Positions 9,551 through 19,607 of a stretch of DNA of 44,746 nt are shown piece by piece (the first letter of the stretch is position 1; each line of letters opens with the position of its first letter). Location of the stretch: NCBI GenBank assembly GCA_903862565.1, contig CAIOYU010000115.1, positions 1 to 44,746 on the forward strand. The letters run 5' to 3'. The position numbers and the translations under genes were made by a program. The notes beneath the pieces were generated by a model that was given only the letters and a program-made list of their open reading frames with translations, was not told the DNA's origin and searched no databases. The stretch comes from an uncultured Actinomycetes bacterium (lineage in GTDB: Bacteria > Actinomycetota > Actinomycetes > Mycobacteriales > Mycobacteriaceae).

Positions 9551-9556
9551 AGCCTA
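9551..9556 (-). promoter_or_regulatory. Candidate -10 for the acyltransferase gene
   Basis: TAGGCT on the minus strand ends 8 bases before the ATG at 9540-9542, and no Shine-Dalgarno is present. Confidence 0.35.
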
Positions 9557-9597
9557 TACGCGGGCAGAGCGGCCCCCGGAATCACGACCCGACCCGT

Positions 9598-9603
9598 TAG
9601 TCT
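9598..9603 (+). promoter_or_regulatory. Candidate -10 for the PQQ-like lipoprotein gene
   Basis: TAGTCT ends 7 bases before the ATG at 9611, the usual spacing for a leaderless start. Confidence 0.4.
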
Positions 9604-9610
9604 CGCCTGG

Positions 9611-10927
9611 ATGGCAAGGACACCGGTGCGGCTGCGGCGCGCGCTCGCGTTGACGTCGCTGGCGGCGTTGACCGGCGCGACGGCTGCGTGCGGCACCACC
9701 GACTCCTGGGTGGACTCCAAAAGCGCCCGCGGCTGGCCGGCCCAGTACGCAGACGCCGCCAACCGCAGCTACACATCCACTGCCGGGGCCTCGGCCCTGG
9801 AGTTGGCGTGGAACCGGTCGGTCAAGGGCGAGCTGGGAGCGGCAGCAGCCCTCGGCGGCGACGGCTACGTGGCCGTCAACGGCCAGACCGCCGGCGGGTG
9901 TTCGCTGATGGTCTGGGAGAACGACAACAACGGCCGGCAACGCTGGTGCACCCGGATGGTGCTGGGCGGCGGGTTCACCAGCCCTCTGTTCGACGGGTTC
10001 GACAACCTCTTCATCGGCCAGCCCGGCCTGATGGTGTCCTACCCGCCCACGCAGTGGGTGCGCTGGCGCACTCCTGTGATCGGAATGCCCACCACCGCAA
10101 GGTTTCTCGATCCCGGTCGGCTGCTGGTGGTGACCCACCTCGGCCAGGTGCTGGTGTTCGACTCCCATCGCGGGGAGGTGTCGAGCACCCCCTTGGACCT
10201 GGTCGCCGGAATCAACCCGACGGACGCCACGCGCGGTCTCACCGACTGCCAGCAGTCCCTTCCCGGCTGTCCGATCGCGGCGGCGCCGGCGTACTCGCCG
10301 GCCAGCCAGACCGCCGTGGTGGCAGTGTGGCAGCCGGGCGCGAAGGCCTCGGTTCTGACCGCTCTGCGTTACAACCCCGGCCAGACGCCACTGCTGACCC
10401 AGGAGTGGACCAGCGAGGCGGTCGGCGCCGGTGTACTGGGCAGCCCGGTGCTCTCCGAGGACGGCCAGACCATCTACGTCAACGGCCGGGACCGTCAGCT
10501 GTGGGCCCTGGACGTCGCCGACGGCAAGGCGAAATGGTCTGTGCCGCTGGACTTCCAACCCTTCACTCCCCCGACGGTGGCACCCGGCGGACTGATCATC
10601 GCCGGCGGTGGGCCCGATGCGAAACTGGTCGGCCTGCGCGACGCCGACGACCGTGCGGAGGTGGTCTGGCGTCGCGACGACGTGACCCCGCTGACTACCT
10701 CGAGCCAGGCCGGATCGCACGTCGCCTACGCCGTGGTGGCAGACGGGCCCGAGCAATTGGCGCTGCTGGTGTTCAACCCGGGCGACGGTGGCAGCACCCT
10801 CAACAGCTATCCGCTCCCCGATGCCACCGGCTTTCCGGTGGGGGTCTCGGTGGGGTTCGACCGCCGGGTTGTTGCGGCCACGAGCGGCGGCCAGGTGTAC
10901 GGGTTCGCCCCGGCCACCACCCGTTGA
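9611..10927 (+). CDS. PQQ-like beta-propeller lipoprotein (Rv3035-like)
   Basis: This 438-residue exported lipoprotein has a basic n-region (RTPVRLRR), a hydrophobic core and a lipobox-type cleavage site with the lipidated Cys27 in GATAACGTT. The mature part shows repeated beta-propeller blades of the PQQ-binding type, for example DGQTIYVNGRDRQLWALDVADGKAKWS and the tail TSGGQVYGFAP. Such propellers usually act as binding scaffolds; no catalytic residues are evident. It corresponds to M. tuberculosis Rv3035 next to the MGLP genes. The stop overlaps the first base pair of the hairpin at 10926-10980. Confidence 0.88.
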   Translation: MARTPVRLRRALALTSLAALTGATAACGTTDSWVDSKSARGWPAQYADAANRSYTSTAGASALELAWNRSVKGELGAAAALGGDGYVAVNGQTAGGCSLMVWENDNNGRQRWCTRMVLGGGFTSPLFDGFDNLFIGQPGLMVSYPPTQWVRWRTPVIGMPTTARFLDPGRLLVVTHLGQVLVFDSHRGEVSSTPLDLVAGINPTDATRGLTDCQQSLPGCPIAAAPAYSPASQTAVVAVWQPGAKASVLTALRYNPGQTPLLTQEWTSEAVGAGVLGSPVLSEDGQTIYVNGRDRQLWALDVADGKAKWSVPLDFQPFTPPTVAPGGLIIAGGGPDAKLVGLRDADDRAEVVWRRDDVTPLTTSSQAGSHVAYAVVADGPEQLALLVFNPGDGGSTLNSYPLPDATGFPVGVSVGFDRRVVAATSGGQVYGFAPATTR

Positions 10928-10980
10928 GTGAGGAACCACGCAGAGGGCCACTCGCACTTCTTCTGCGTGGCTCCTCACTC
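10926..10980. terminator. Bidirectional terminator-like hairpin between convergent genes
   Basis: Arms of 19 bases at 10926-10944 and 10962-10980 pair with a single mismatch (A-C on the plus RNA, G-U on the minus RNA) around a 17-base loop. It starts inside the stop codon of the lipoprotein gene and is convergent with the DUF3298 gene. There is no U-tract. Confidence 0.7.
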
Positions 10981-10982
10981 AA

Positions 10983-11069
10983 CGCGGGGCGCGGGGGCGC
11001 GGGGGCGCGGGGGCGCGGGGGCGCGGGGGCGGGGACGCGGACGAGGACGCGGACGAGGGCGCGGACGAG
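10983..11069. repeat. GC-rich minisatellite
   Basis: About five units of the 8-mer CGCGGGGG are followed by about two and a half units of a 12-mer, CGCGGACGAGGA/G. The tract fills the gap between the hairpin and the stop of the DUF3298 gene and ends just before that stop at 11073. No coding function is seen. Confidence 0.85.
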
Positions 11070-11072
11070 TGA

Positions 11073-11744
11073 CTACACCTGCAGCGGCGGAATAGCACTG
11101 CGCGGCACCACTACCGAGACCGCACCGGCGTAAGACGGCAGCATCTCGGCACGCGCGAAGAAGAACGTCACAGCGTCGTCGGTGACAGCGAAGTTCTGGT
11201 AATGAGCGGGGTCCATACCCTCGCCGGCGAACACCGAAAGGCCTGTCCTGCCTTCCAGTTCGCGACGCACGATCGGGAAGATCGCCTCCAGCGGCTTGCT
11301 GCCCGGGGCGAAGAGTGTGTCGAAGGTGACCGGCCGGCCACGGTCCAGGTCATAGGTGAAGGACTTGTACCAGGTCGTCGGATGTGCACTGCCGATGTTC
11401 TGGAACAGGGTCAGCACAAGGCTCCGGGTGTGCGCTGAAGTGAATGACTCTGCGGTGACGTCCATTTCGTAGGGGAGGTTGCGGGCGTCGGAGGCCTGCG
11501 TGACGTTGACGAAACCGTCCCGCGTAGCGGTGAGATAGTCGATGACCGCCTGCTGGTCGGGATAATCCAGGGGAACCGCGACGTTCATCGTGTAAGCCGG
11601 GGTGCTGCTCTCGACGTGGCAGAGGCCGTCGGTCCGCACGACGCCCCCGAGGAACGCACAGTCGCCTGGAACTCCGCGGGCGGGCGTCGCCAGGTGCAGG
11701 CCGGCGGCCAGCAGAACGGCCACGGTGATCGCAGTGCTGCGCAT
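11073..11744 (-). CDS. Secreted DUF3298/RsiV-type protein (Rv3036c-like)
   Basis: This 223-residue secreted protein has a cleavable Sec signal (MRSTAITVAVLLAAGLHLATPARG). The mature part shows SLVLTLFQNIGSAHPTTWYKSFTYDLDRGRPVTFDTLFAPG, the DUF3298/RsiV fold signature, and two cysteines near the N-terminus (CAFLGG, GLCHVES) that could pair. Its M. tuberculosis counterpart is Rv3036c (TB22.2), a secreted antigen for which esterase activity has been reported. No clear GxSxG motif is visible here, so I do not assign an enzyme activity. It lies 12 bases downstream of the THUMP-like gene on the same strand. Confidence 0.85.
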   Translation of the reverse strand: MRSTAITVAVLLAAGLHLATPARGVPGDCAFLGGVVRTDGLCHVESSTPAYTMNVAVPLDYPDQQAVIDYLTATRDGFVNVTQASDARNLPYEMDVTAESFTSAHTRSLVLTLFQNIGSAHPTTWYKSFTYDLDRGRPVTFDTLFAPGSKPLEAIFPIVRRELEGRTGLSVFAGEGMDPAHYQNFAVTDDAVTFFFARAEMLPSYAGAVSVVVPRSAIPPLQV

Positions 11745-11755
11745 AGTCTCAAAGC

Positions 11756-12925
11756 CTACCGATCAGCCCGGCACACGAAGGCGACCGCACGTGCAGCGGT
11801 CCCGGATCCGATGCGGGTCAGCACCACCGACAGCGGTTGACCACCCGTCGGGCGCAGTCGCCGGCGCAACGCGTCCGGGTCGACGTCGACTCCGCGCACC
11901 AGAATCTCCAGCGGGCCGCAGTCCAGAGCCGAAAGTGTTTGGCGCAGTGCTTTTTCCCGAAACGGGACCTGCTCGAGGATCTCGAAGCCGCGCACCCCGC
12001 CGGGCACCCGGTCACCGGTCAGGTAGGCGATGTCGGGGTCCAGTTGCCACAAGTCGTGCCGGGTGGCGTACTGACGCACCAGCCCCGCCCGCACCACCGC
12101 ACCGTCCGGATCGACGATCCAGCGCCCCGGCGGGCCGACTGTGCCGGCGTCGGGATCGGCATCGGTGAGGGTCTCGTCGCGGTCCAGCAGGCTGGCCCGC
12201 CGCCGCACGCCGGGTTCGCTCAGCGGCGCCGACCACAGGCAGGCCTCCCGAACCGACCCGCCCGCCGAGGTCACCTCGATCTCCCCGTCGAACCCCAGCC
12301 GTCGCACCGCCTCGAAGTCGATGCCCGGCGCGCATTTCACCACCGTGGCCCTGCCGCGGTAGACCTCGGCCACCTCATCCAGCGGCGGCGTGTAGGCACG
12401 CGGGTCGAATCGCCGACGGCCACCGGAGCGGCGGGCCGGGTCAAGGAGGACGACGGCGTCACGGCTGATCGGGTGCAGCGCATCGGCCCGGCAGAGCGTT
12501 ACGCCGGGAACGTTGTGTCGGGCCATCGCCAACCGGACCTCGTCGATATCGCTTCCGACGACGACGGCGGCGACCGGCAACAGGGCAGCCAGTTCGGCGC
12601 CGATCGAGCAGGTGGCGTCATGGACGACCGCCCCCCTGAGCCGCACGGCGCGGTGCCGGGCCACCGGTGCGGCGGTCGCCTGCTGCAGTGCCTCGTCGGT
12701 GAACAGCCACCCAGACACGTCGAGCCCGGGGAACTTCACCACCGCCCTGCGCCGCAGAAGGGTCGTCTCGATGAGCGCGCCCGCACGATCGCCGAAGCGT
12801 GAGCGGATCGCCGCCACGTCGGACACCCGGCTTGCATCGGTCAGCGGAAGGTGGCCGACGTCGTCGAGCGCGGCCGTACCGGCGTCGCCGGTGAGGTAGG
12901 CGACGTCGGCGAGTGTGAACCTCAG
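11756..12925 (-). CDS. THUMP-like-domain SAM methyltransferase (Rv3037c-like), possible CTG start
   Basis: This putative methyltransferase has VVHDATCSIGAELAAL and VVGSDIDEVRLAMARHN (SAM pocket), then DAVVLLDPARRSGGRRRFDP and a C-terminal THUMP-like part (EILVRGVDVDPDALRRRLRP). The usual start choice would be GTG at 12824-12826 (356 residues). In-frame, protein-like sequence (RFTLADVAYLTGDAGTAAL...) continues upstream for 33 codons to CTG at 12923-12925, which overlaps the preceding gene's TGA as CTGA, and a stop lies four codons further. I therefore extend it to CTG for 389 residues, near what I recall for the family. The substrate, RNA or sugar, is unknown; context is the MGLP-linked cluster. 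Confidence 0.75.
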   Translation of the reverse strand: MRFTLADVAYLTGDAGTAALDDVGHLPLTDASRVSDVAAIRSRFGDRAGALIETTLLRRRAVVKFPGLDVSGWLFTDEALQQATAAPVARHRAVRLRGAVVHDATCSIGAELAALLPVAAVVVGSDIDEVRLAMARHNVPGVTLCRADALHPISRDAVVLLDPARRSGGRRRFDPRAYTPPLDEVAEVYRGRATVVKCAPGIDFEAVRRLGFDGEIEVTSAGGSVREACLWSAPLSEPGVRRRASLLDRDETLTDADPDAGTVGPPGRWIVDPDGAVVRAGLVRQYATRHDLWQLDPDIAYLTGDRVPGGVRGFEILEQVPFREKALRQTLSALDCGPLEILVRGVDVDPDALRRRLRPTGGQPLSVVLTRIGSGTAARAVAFVCRADR

Positions 12926-13992
12926 GACGGCTTAACCCCGGTGATCATGACGTTGTAGAACCAGCCCTTGGGGACAACCCGACGCCAGACGTTGGCGTCA
13001 ATCCAGGACAGCGTCGTCCAGCCGCCGAACGCGAACTTCGCCCAGCCCCAGCCCAGTTTTCCGGGCGGCACGGTGGATTCGAACGTCCTCACCGGCCAGC
13101 CGAGCATCGCGGCGGTGAACTCCTCGCTGGCCGTGCGCACCTGCACAGCACCGGCGTTGGTAGCCATCCGCTCCAGGTCGGCAGGCTCGAAGGTGTGCAG
13201 GTCGACGATCCACTCCAGCGCCGCCGCGCGGGAGTTCTCGTCGAGTTCTGCCTGCGGACGGCGCCAGCTGCCCAGGCCGGGAAGCTTCATGGCGCGCACC
13301 GTGGTCTTCCAGGTCAGGTCGGCCAGCCGCCGCGCGTAGGCGTTGCCGACGGTGGTGGGCTCGCCGGCGAAGACGAACCGCCCACCCGGCTTGAGCACCC
13401 GGACCACCTCGCGCAGCGACAGTTCGACGTCGGGGATGTGGTGCAGCACGGCGTGACCGACCACGAGGTCGAAGGTGTTGTCGTCGTAGGGAATTCCCTC
13501 GGCGTCGGCGACCCGGCCGTCGATGTCCAGGCCGAGCGACTTTCCGTTACGGGTGGCGACCTTGACCATGCCCGGGGACAGGTCGGTGACCGAACCGCGG
13601 CGCGCTACACCGGACTGGATCAGGTTGAGTAGGAAGAACCCTGTGCCGCAGCCGAGTTCCAGTGCCCGGTCGTAGGGCAGATTGCGGAACTCGCCGTCGG
13701 GGACGATGGCGTCGAACCGGCCACGGGCGTAGTCGATACAGCGCTGGTCATAGGAGATCGACCACTTGTCGTCATAGGACTCGGCCTCCCAGTCGTGGTA
13801 GAGCACCTGGGCGAGTTTGGTGTCGTGTCGCGCGGCCTCGACCTGTTCGGCTGTGGCGTGGGGCACCGGAGCCGGGTCGCCGGCGACATCAGACACCGGA
13901 GCCGGGTCGCCGGCGACATCAGACACCGGAGCCGGGTCGCCGGCGACATCAGACACCGGAGCCGGGTCGGGCGCTGTACGGGAATCCGTCAT
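12922..13992 (-). CDS. SAM-dependent methyltransferase with N-terminal decapeptide repeats (Rv3038c-like)
   Basis: This is a 356-residue methyltransferase. Motif I is ALELGCGTGFFLLNLIQSG, followed by VTDLSPGMVKVATRN, DNTFDLVVGHAVLHHIPD and LREVVRVLKPGGRFVFAGEP, the methyltransferase type 11 pattern. Residues about 7-43 are an odd extension of three and a half copies of DPAPVSDVAG, encoded by a 30-bp tandem repeat, which reads as a flexible linker and not as part of the fold. The C-terminal third (FESTVPPGKLGWGWAKFAFGG) is specific to this mycobacterial group. The substrate is unknown. It begins 9 bases after echA17 and its stop overlaps the next gene. Confidence 0.88.
   Translation of the reverse strand: MTDSRTAPDPAPVSDVAGDPAPVSDVAGDPAPVSDVAGDPAPVPHATAEQVEAARHDTKLAQVLYHDWEAESYDDKWSISYDQRCIDYARGRFDAIVPDGEFRNLPYDRALELGCGTGFFLLNLIQSGVARRGSVTDLSPGMVKVATRNGKSLGLDIDGRVADAEGIPYDDNTFDLVVGHAVLHHIPDVELSLREVVRVLKPGGRFVFAGEPTTVGNAYARRLADLTWKTTVRAMKLPGLGSWRRPQAELDENSRAAALEWIVDLHTFEPADLERMATNAGAVQVRTASEEFTAAMLGWPVRTFESTVPPGKLGWGWAKFAFGGWTTLSWIDANVWRRVVPKGWFYNVMITGVKPS
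13864..13969. repeat. 30-bp in-frame tandem repeat
   Basis: Three identical 30-bp copies (13864-13893, 13894-13923, 13924-13953) and a 16-bp partial copy lie inside the methyltransferase gene. Each encodes ten residues, so copy-number change would keep the frame. Confidence 0.95.
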
Positions 13993-14001
13993 GAGGGCAG
14001 C

Positions 14002-14715
14002 CTAACGGGCGGGTCGCGCGGCAAAAACCTCGCCGTAGCGTCGCCGCTGGCCCTCGTCGTCGAGGCCGGCGTCGATCAGCGTCTTGGCACCGGCCAGTGC
14101 GGCCGCGGGTGCGTCGACGAACCTGGCCGCCCAGACCGCCGCCGAGTCGTACACGTGGTCGGGTGCGACGAGTTCGTCGGCCAGCCCGAGCGACAGGGCC
14201 TCCTCCGGGCCGACGAATCGGCCGCTGAACGCCAGTTCCTTCGCCCGCGAGTGGCCGACGGCGCGGACCAGCCGCTGGCATCCGCCGCCCCCGGGCACCA
14301 GTCCGGCGAGGATCTCGGTGGCGCCGAACTTGGCGTTGTCACCGCACACCCGCCAGTCCGCGGCCAGCGCCAGGCTCAGTCCGGCGCCCAGGGCGTAGCC
14401 GGTGACGGCCGCCACGGTCGGCTTGGGGATGGCCGCGACAGCATCGAGGGCGGCGCGGCGCATGCGGTCGGCGGCCTCGGCTTCGGCGCGGTCCAGGGTG
14501 TGCAGTTCGGTCATGTCATCACCGGCGGAGAACACCTCATGGCCCCCGAAGATGATGACCGAGGCGATGTCGTCGCGTTCGGAAACCTCGGCGGCCGCGG
14601 CCGCCAGTTCCCGGTACACCTGTCGGGTCAGGGCGTTCGTCGGCTCGCGGTTGACCAACACCGTCGCGATCCGTGGCTGTGCCTCGCCGACATGAATCCC
14701 GACGAATTCCGCCAC
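14002..14715 (-). CDS. echA17: Enoyl-CoA hydratase/isomerase family protein (EchA17-like)
   Basis: This is a 237-residue crotonase-fold protein. The oxyanion-hole segments are [11 protein letters not shown] and [15 protein letters not shown]. Both catalytic glutamates of the hydratase type appear kept: Glu134 in [15 protein letters not shown] and Glu160 in RAKELAFSG. Hydration of 2-enoyl-CoA in beta-oxidation is therefore possible. Position corresponds to M. tuberculosis echA17 (Rv3039c). It starts at GTG 14713-14715, 4 bases after the NUDIX stop, inside a run of tightly packed minus-strand genes. Confidence 0.9.
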   Translation of the reverse strand: MAEFVGIHVGEAQPRIATVLVNREPTNALTRQVYRELAAAAAEVSERDDIASVIIFGGHEVFSAGDDMTELHTLDRAEAEAADRMRRAALDAVAAIPKPTVAAVTGYALGAGLSLALAADWRVCGDNAKFGATEILAGLVPGGGGCQRLVRAVGHSRAKELAFSGRFVGPEEALSLGLADELVAPDHVYDSAAVWAARFVDAPAAALAGAKTLIDAGLDDEGQRRRYGEVFAARPAR

Positions 14716-14719
14716 CGTC

Positions 14720-15565
14720 TCAGCCCCTGTCCCGCACCCGCAGCGCGGCGCGATGACGCGCCTCGTTGTAGCGGTCGCTGTCGAAGAACTCGATTTCCCA
14801 ATTATTTTTGAGCACAGTCATTTTCGGCTGCACCTTCTCGATCTGCCGCTCCAGGGCGAGCACGTCCGCCACCGTCCGCCCGGTCAGCGAGTCCAGTTGG
14901 CTCCAGGTCGGCGGCAACAGTAGCGCCCGACCCTCGGCGAAGTCCTCGATCGCCGCCGCCGGGTTGGCCCAGCCGGCCTGGTCGGACTCGGTGTTCTCGC
15001 CGTCGGCGCGCTGGCCCCGCGGCAGTGCGCCCACGAAGAAGTAGGTGTCGTAGCGACGGGACCGTTCCTCCTTGGGAGTCACCCAGTTCGACCACGGCCG
15101 CAGCAGGTCGGCGCGCAGCACCAGGTTCTCGCCGCGCAGGAAATCGCCGAAGGACAGGCTCCGGTCTTCCAGGGCGGCGCGGGCCTGGTGGTAGACCGAT
15201 GCGTCGGCGACGATGCTGTCGGGGTCACCGGCCGGCCCGGCGAACAGCACGCCCGACTCCTCGAACGTCTCTCGCGCGGCCGCGCACACCAGTGCCTCGG
15301 CCAACTCCAGATCGACGTCGAAACGCTGCGCCCACCAGGCCGGTTCGGGTCCGTACCAGGCCCCGTCACCGGCAAGGGCGCCGTTGCGGTCCCGGTCGTC
15401 GACACCGCCGCCGGGAAACACCGTCATCCCCGCGGCGAACTGCATGCCGCCGTGGCGTCGCATCAGGAACACCTCAAGGCCGGCAGGAACCTCGATGTCC
15501 CGAACCAACATCACGGTGGCTGCAGGGCGGACAGGGAGCGGCTCGGCGGAATCCTGCTCAGTCAA
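14720..15565 (-). CDS. NUDIX hydrolase (Rv3040c-like)
   Basis: This is a 281-residue NUDIX protein of the longer type (NUDT19-like). The box is split by an insertion, as in that group: [14 protein letters not shown] supplies the glycines and, after about 40 residues, [20 protein letters not shown] supplies REtfEEsG, the metal-binding glutamates. CoA derivatives are substrates of some relatives, which would suit the enoyl-CoA hydratase next door, but the substrate here is not proven. Its start overlaps the end of the ABC ATPase gene by 8 bases, so translation is coupled. Confidence 0.88.
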   Translation of the reverse strand: MTEQDSAEPLPVRPAATVMLVRDIEVPAGLEVFLMRRHGGMQFAAGMTVFPGGGVDDRDRNGALAGDGAWYGPEPAWWAQRFDVDLELAEALVCAAARETFEESGVLFAGPAGDPDSIVADASVYHQARAALEDRSLSFGDFLRGENLVLRADLLRPWSNWVTPKEERSRRYDTYFFVGALPRGQRADGENTESDQAGWANPAAAIEDFAEGRALLLPPTWSQLDSLTGRTVADVLALERQIEKVQPKMTVLKNNWEIEFFDSDRYNEARHRAALRVRDRG

Positions 15566-16412
15566 GGCGCCTCCGATGAGCGGCGCGCGTCCGGACGCGA
15601 CGGGCGAAATACCGGCCGTCGATGGTGTCCACGGCGATGGACTGGCCGAACGCCGCGGAGAGGTTCTCCGCCGTCAGGGTGTCCTGCAGCAGGCCGGCGG
15701 ATTGCACGCGACCCTCGGCCAGGATCATGCAGTGGCTGAATCCCGGCGGGATCTCCTCGACGTGGTGGGTCACCAGCACCAGTGCAGGGGCGTCGGGATC
15801 GGCGGCGAGGTCGGCCAGCCTGGCCACCAGTTCCTCACGTCCGCCGAGGTCCAGTCCGGCGGCGGGCTCGTCGAGCAGCAGCAGTTCGGGGTCGGTCATC
15901 AGCGCCCGGGCGATCAGCACCCGCTTGCGTTCACCTTCCGACAGCGTGCCGTAGATGCGGTCGGCCAGATGCTCGGCGCCCACGCTTTCCAGGGTGTCGA
16001 CGGCCCGGGTGTAGTCGACCTCGTCGTACTGTTCGCGCCAGCGGCCCAGCACCGCGTATCCCGCCGAGACCACCAGATCGCTTACGACCTCGCCGTCGGG
16101 AATCCGCTGCGCCAGCGCCGCGCTGCTCAGCCCCACGCGCTGACGTAGTTCACTCATCTCGACGCGACCCAACCGCTGTCCCAGCACCGTCGCGGTTCCG
16201 GACGACGGGTGTTCCATCGCGGCGGCGATCCTCAACAACGAGGTCTTCCCGGCACCGTTGGGGCCGATGATCACCCAGCGCTCGTCGAGTTCGACCTGCC
16301 AGTTCACCGGCCCGACCAGGGAGCGTCCGTCACGGACCAGGCTCACATCCTGGAAGTCGATCAACAGGTCCATATCGACTTGCTCGTCGGGCACCCGTTC
16401 ATCGTGCCGCAT
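15558..16412 (-). CDS. ABC transporter ATP-binding protein (Rv3041c-like)
   Basis: This is a single ABC ATPase of 284 residues with Walker A GPNGAGKT, the Q-loop region, signature LSEGERKRV, Walker B ELLLLDEPAAGLD and the H-loop LVTHHVEEI. LSEGE in place of LSGGQ is typical of the ModF/YlmA-like branch of stand-alone ATPases. No permease is adjacent, so transport is not established and a role in regulation or repair is possible. ATG 16410-16412 is preceded by AAGGA 8 bases upstream; a second ATG at 16371-16373 is the alternative. It follows serB2 by 11 bases. Confidence 0.88.
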   Translation of the reverse strand: MRHDERVPDEQVDMDLLIDFQDVSLVRDGRSLVGPVNWQVELDERWVIIGPNGAGKTSLLRIAAAMEHPSSGTATVLGQRLGRVEMSELRQRVGLSSAALAQRIPDGEVVSDLVVSAGYAVLGRWREQYDEVDYTRAVDTLESVGAEHLADRIYGTLSEGERKRVLIARALMTDPELLLLDEPAAGLDLGGREELVARLADLAADPDAPALVLVTHHVEEIPPGFSHCMILAEGRVQSAGLLQDTLTAENLSAAFGQSIAVDTIDGRYFARRVRTRAAHRRRLD

Positions 16413-16423
16413 CGGTTCGGTCC

Positions 16424-17680
<1,257 letters not shown>

Positions 17681-19402
17681 CTAGGCGTCGATCCGGGTTT
17701 CGACCTTGTGGGTGGACTTGCCGACGTGGGACTCGCGACGCATCCGCTCCACCATGTGCGGGTAGTGCAGCTCGAAAGCCGGACGCTCCGACCGAATCTG
17801 GGGCAGCTCGGTGAAGTTGTGCCGCGGCGGCGGGCAGGAGGTGGCCCACTCCAACGAGTTGCCGTGGCCCCACGGGTCGTCCACCGTGACGACCTCGCCG
17901 TAGCGCCAGCTCTTCACGATGTTCCAGAAGAACGGGATCATCGACACACCCAGGGTGGCGGCACCGATGGACGAGACGATGTTCAGCGTGGTGAAGCCGT
18001 CGGTGGGCAGGTAGTCGGCGTAGCGACGGGGCATGCCCGAGTCGCCGAGCCAGTGCTGAACCAGGAAGGTCACGTTGAAGCCGATCATGGTCAGCCAGAA
18101 GTGCAGCTTGGCCAGGCGCTCGTCGAGCAACCGTCCGGTCATCTTCGGGAACCAGAAGTAGACGCCGGCGTAGGTGGCGAACACAATGACGCCGAACAGC
18201 ACGTAGTGGAAGTGGGCCACGACGAAGTAGCTGTCGGACACGTGGAAGTCCAGCGGGGGGCTGGCCAGCAGGACGCCGGTCAGGCCACCACAGAGGAAGG
18301 TCACCAGGAAGCCGAAGGAGAACAGCATTGGCGACTCGAACGTCAACTGCCCCTTCCACATCGTGCCGATCCAGTTGAAGAACTTGATACCGGTGGGCAC
18401 CGCGATGGTGAACGTCATGAAGCTGAAGAACGGCAACAGAACAGCACCCGTGACGTACATGTGGTGCGCCCACACCGCCATCGACAGCGCGGCGATCGCG
18501 ATGGTGGCGTACACCAGCGTGGTGTAGCCGAAGATCGGCTTGCGGGAGAACACCGGGAAGATTTCGGACACGATGCCGAAGAAGGGCAGGGCGATCACGT
18601 AAACCTCGGGATGACCGAAGTACCAGAACAGGTGCTGGAACAGCGTGACACCGCCGTTGGCCGGGTCATAGATGTGGGAGCCCAGTCGCCGGTCGGCGGC
18701 CAAGGCGAATGCGGCAGCGGTGAGCAGCGGGAAGATGAGCAGGACCAGGATGCTGGTGACGAAGATGTTCCAGGTGAAGACCGGCATCCGGAACATCGTC
18801 ATGCCGGGGCAGCGCATGCACACCACTGTGGTGATCATGTTGACCCCACCGAGGATGGTGCCCAGGCCGCCGACAGCAACGCCGAGGATCCACAGGTCGG
18901 CGCCCGCGCCTGGTGAGTGCACCGAGTCGGACAGCGGCACGTAGACGGTCCAGCCGAAGTCCGCGGCACCGCCGGGGGTGATGAAGCCGCCGAGCGCGAT
19001 CAGCGCGCCGAAGACGAACAGCCAGAACGACAGTGCGTTGAGACGAGGGAAGGCGACGTCGGGAGCACCGATCTGCAACGGGAGGACAAGGTTCGCGAAA
19101 CCGAACACGATCGGAGTGGCATAGAAGAGCAGCATCGCCGTGCCGTGCATCGTGAACAGCTGGTTGTACTGCTCGTTCGACAGGAACTGCAGCCCGGGGA
19201 GAGTCAACTCGGCCCGGATGAACAGAGCCATCAGTCCGGCGACCGCGAAGAAGATGAAGCACGCGACCACGTACATGATGCCGATCAGCTTGTGATCGGT
19301 CGTCGTGATCATCTTGTAGATGAGGTTGCCCTTGGGACCCGTACGCAACGGGTACGGGCGACTGGCCTCTAGTTGTCCGCGGGGGGGCACTACGGCTGTC
19401 AC
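17681..19402 (-). CDS. ctaD: Cytochrome c oxidase subunit I (aa3-type)
   Basis: CtaD is the catalytic membrane subunit of the aa3 terminal oxidase, which in mycobacteria forms a supercomplex with cytochrome bcc. The 573-residue protein has the 12-helix heme-copper pattern. Visible motifs are [15 protein letters not shown] (heme a ligand His), [14 protein letters not shown]-like [19 protein letters not shown] (CuB His and cross-linked Tyr), [11 protein letters not shown] (CuB His pair), and [10 protein letters not shown] (heme ligands). An ATG lies five codons upstream, but GTG 19400-19402 follows GGAGG and matches the M. tuberculosis N-terminus (MTAEAPP), so I chose GTG. It is divergent from fecB. 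Confidence 0.97.
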   Translation of the reverse strand: MTAVVPPRGQLEASRPYPLRTGPKGNLIYKMITTTDHKLIGIMYVVACFIFFAVAGLMALFIRAELTLPGLQFLSNEQYNQLFTMHGTAMLLFYATPIVFGFANLVLPLQIGAPDVAFPRLNALSFWLFVFGALIALGGFITPGGAADFGWTVYVPLSDSVHSPGAGADLWILGVAVGGLGTILGGVNMITTVVCMRCPGMTMFRMPVFTWNIFVTSILVLLIFPLLTAAAFALAADRRLGSHIYDPANGGVTLFQHLFWYFGHPEVYVIALPFFGIVSEIFPVFSRKPIFGYTTLVYATIAIAALSMAVWAHHMYVTGAVLLPFFSFMTFTIAVPTGIKFFNWIGTMWKGQLTFESPMLFSFGFLVTFLCGGLTGVLLASPPLDFHVSDSYFVVAHFHYVLFGVIVFATYAGVYFWFPKMTGRLLDERLAKLHFWLTMIGFNVTFLVQHWLGDSGMPRRYADYLPTDGFTTLNIVSSIGAATLGVSMIPFFWNIVKSWRYGEVVTVDDPWGHGNSLEWATSCPPPRHNFTELPQIRSERPAFELHYPHMVERMRRESHVGKSTHKVETRIDA

Positions 19403-19462
19403 AAGTCCTCCAACCATTCAAGTGGGGCATCCGAAGGGACGTCGGACATCGGCATCCCAAGA

Positions 19463-19468
19463 AACCTA
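19463..19468 (-). promoter_or_regulatory. Candidate -10 for ctaD
   Basis: TAGGTT on the minus strand would give a leader of about 55 bases before the GTG at 19402. A second hexamer, TAGGAT at 19475-19480, is an alternative. Confidence 0.25.
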
Positions 19469-19595
19469 AGGCGCATCCTATCCCCAAAGCAGCGTCTGCG
19501 TGCCCCCGGTCCTACATTCTGTCGTAATTCCCTGCCGCTCACCGGTTCGTACCCATCGGAGGCCAGGTCAGACAGGGTTTAGCGGCCACAGGTGT

Positions 19596-19601
19596 TACCG
19601 T
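19596..19601 (+). promoter_or_regulatory. Candidate -10 for leaderless fecB
   Basis: TACCGT ends 6 bases before GTG 19608, which lacks a Shine-Dalgarno. This supports the start chosen for fecB. Confidence 0.4.
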
Positions 19602-19607
19602 CGCGTC

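Noticed and set aside
8280-9653. Long plus-strand frame across vapC and the acyltransferase gene
   Set aside because: It crosses two well-supported genes and a divergent promoter region and has no recognisable domain.
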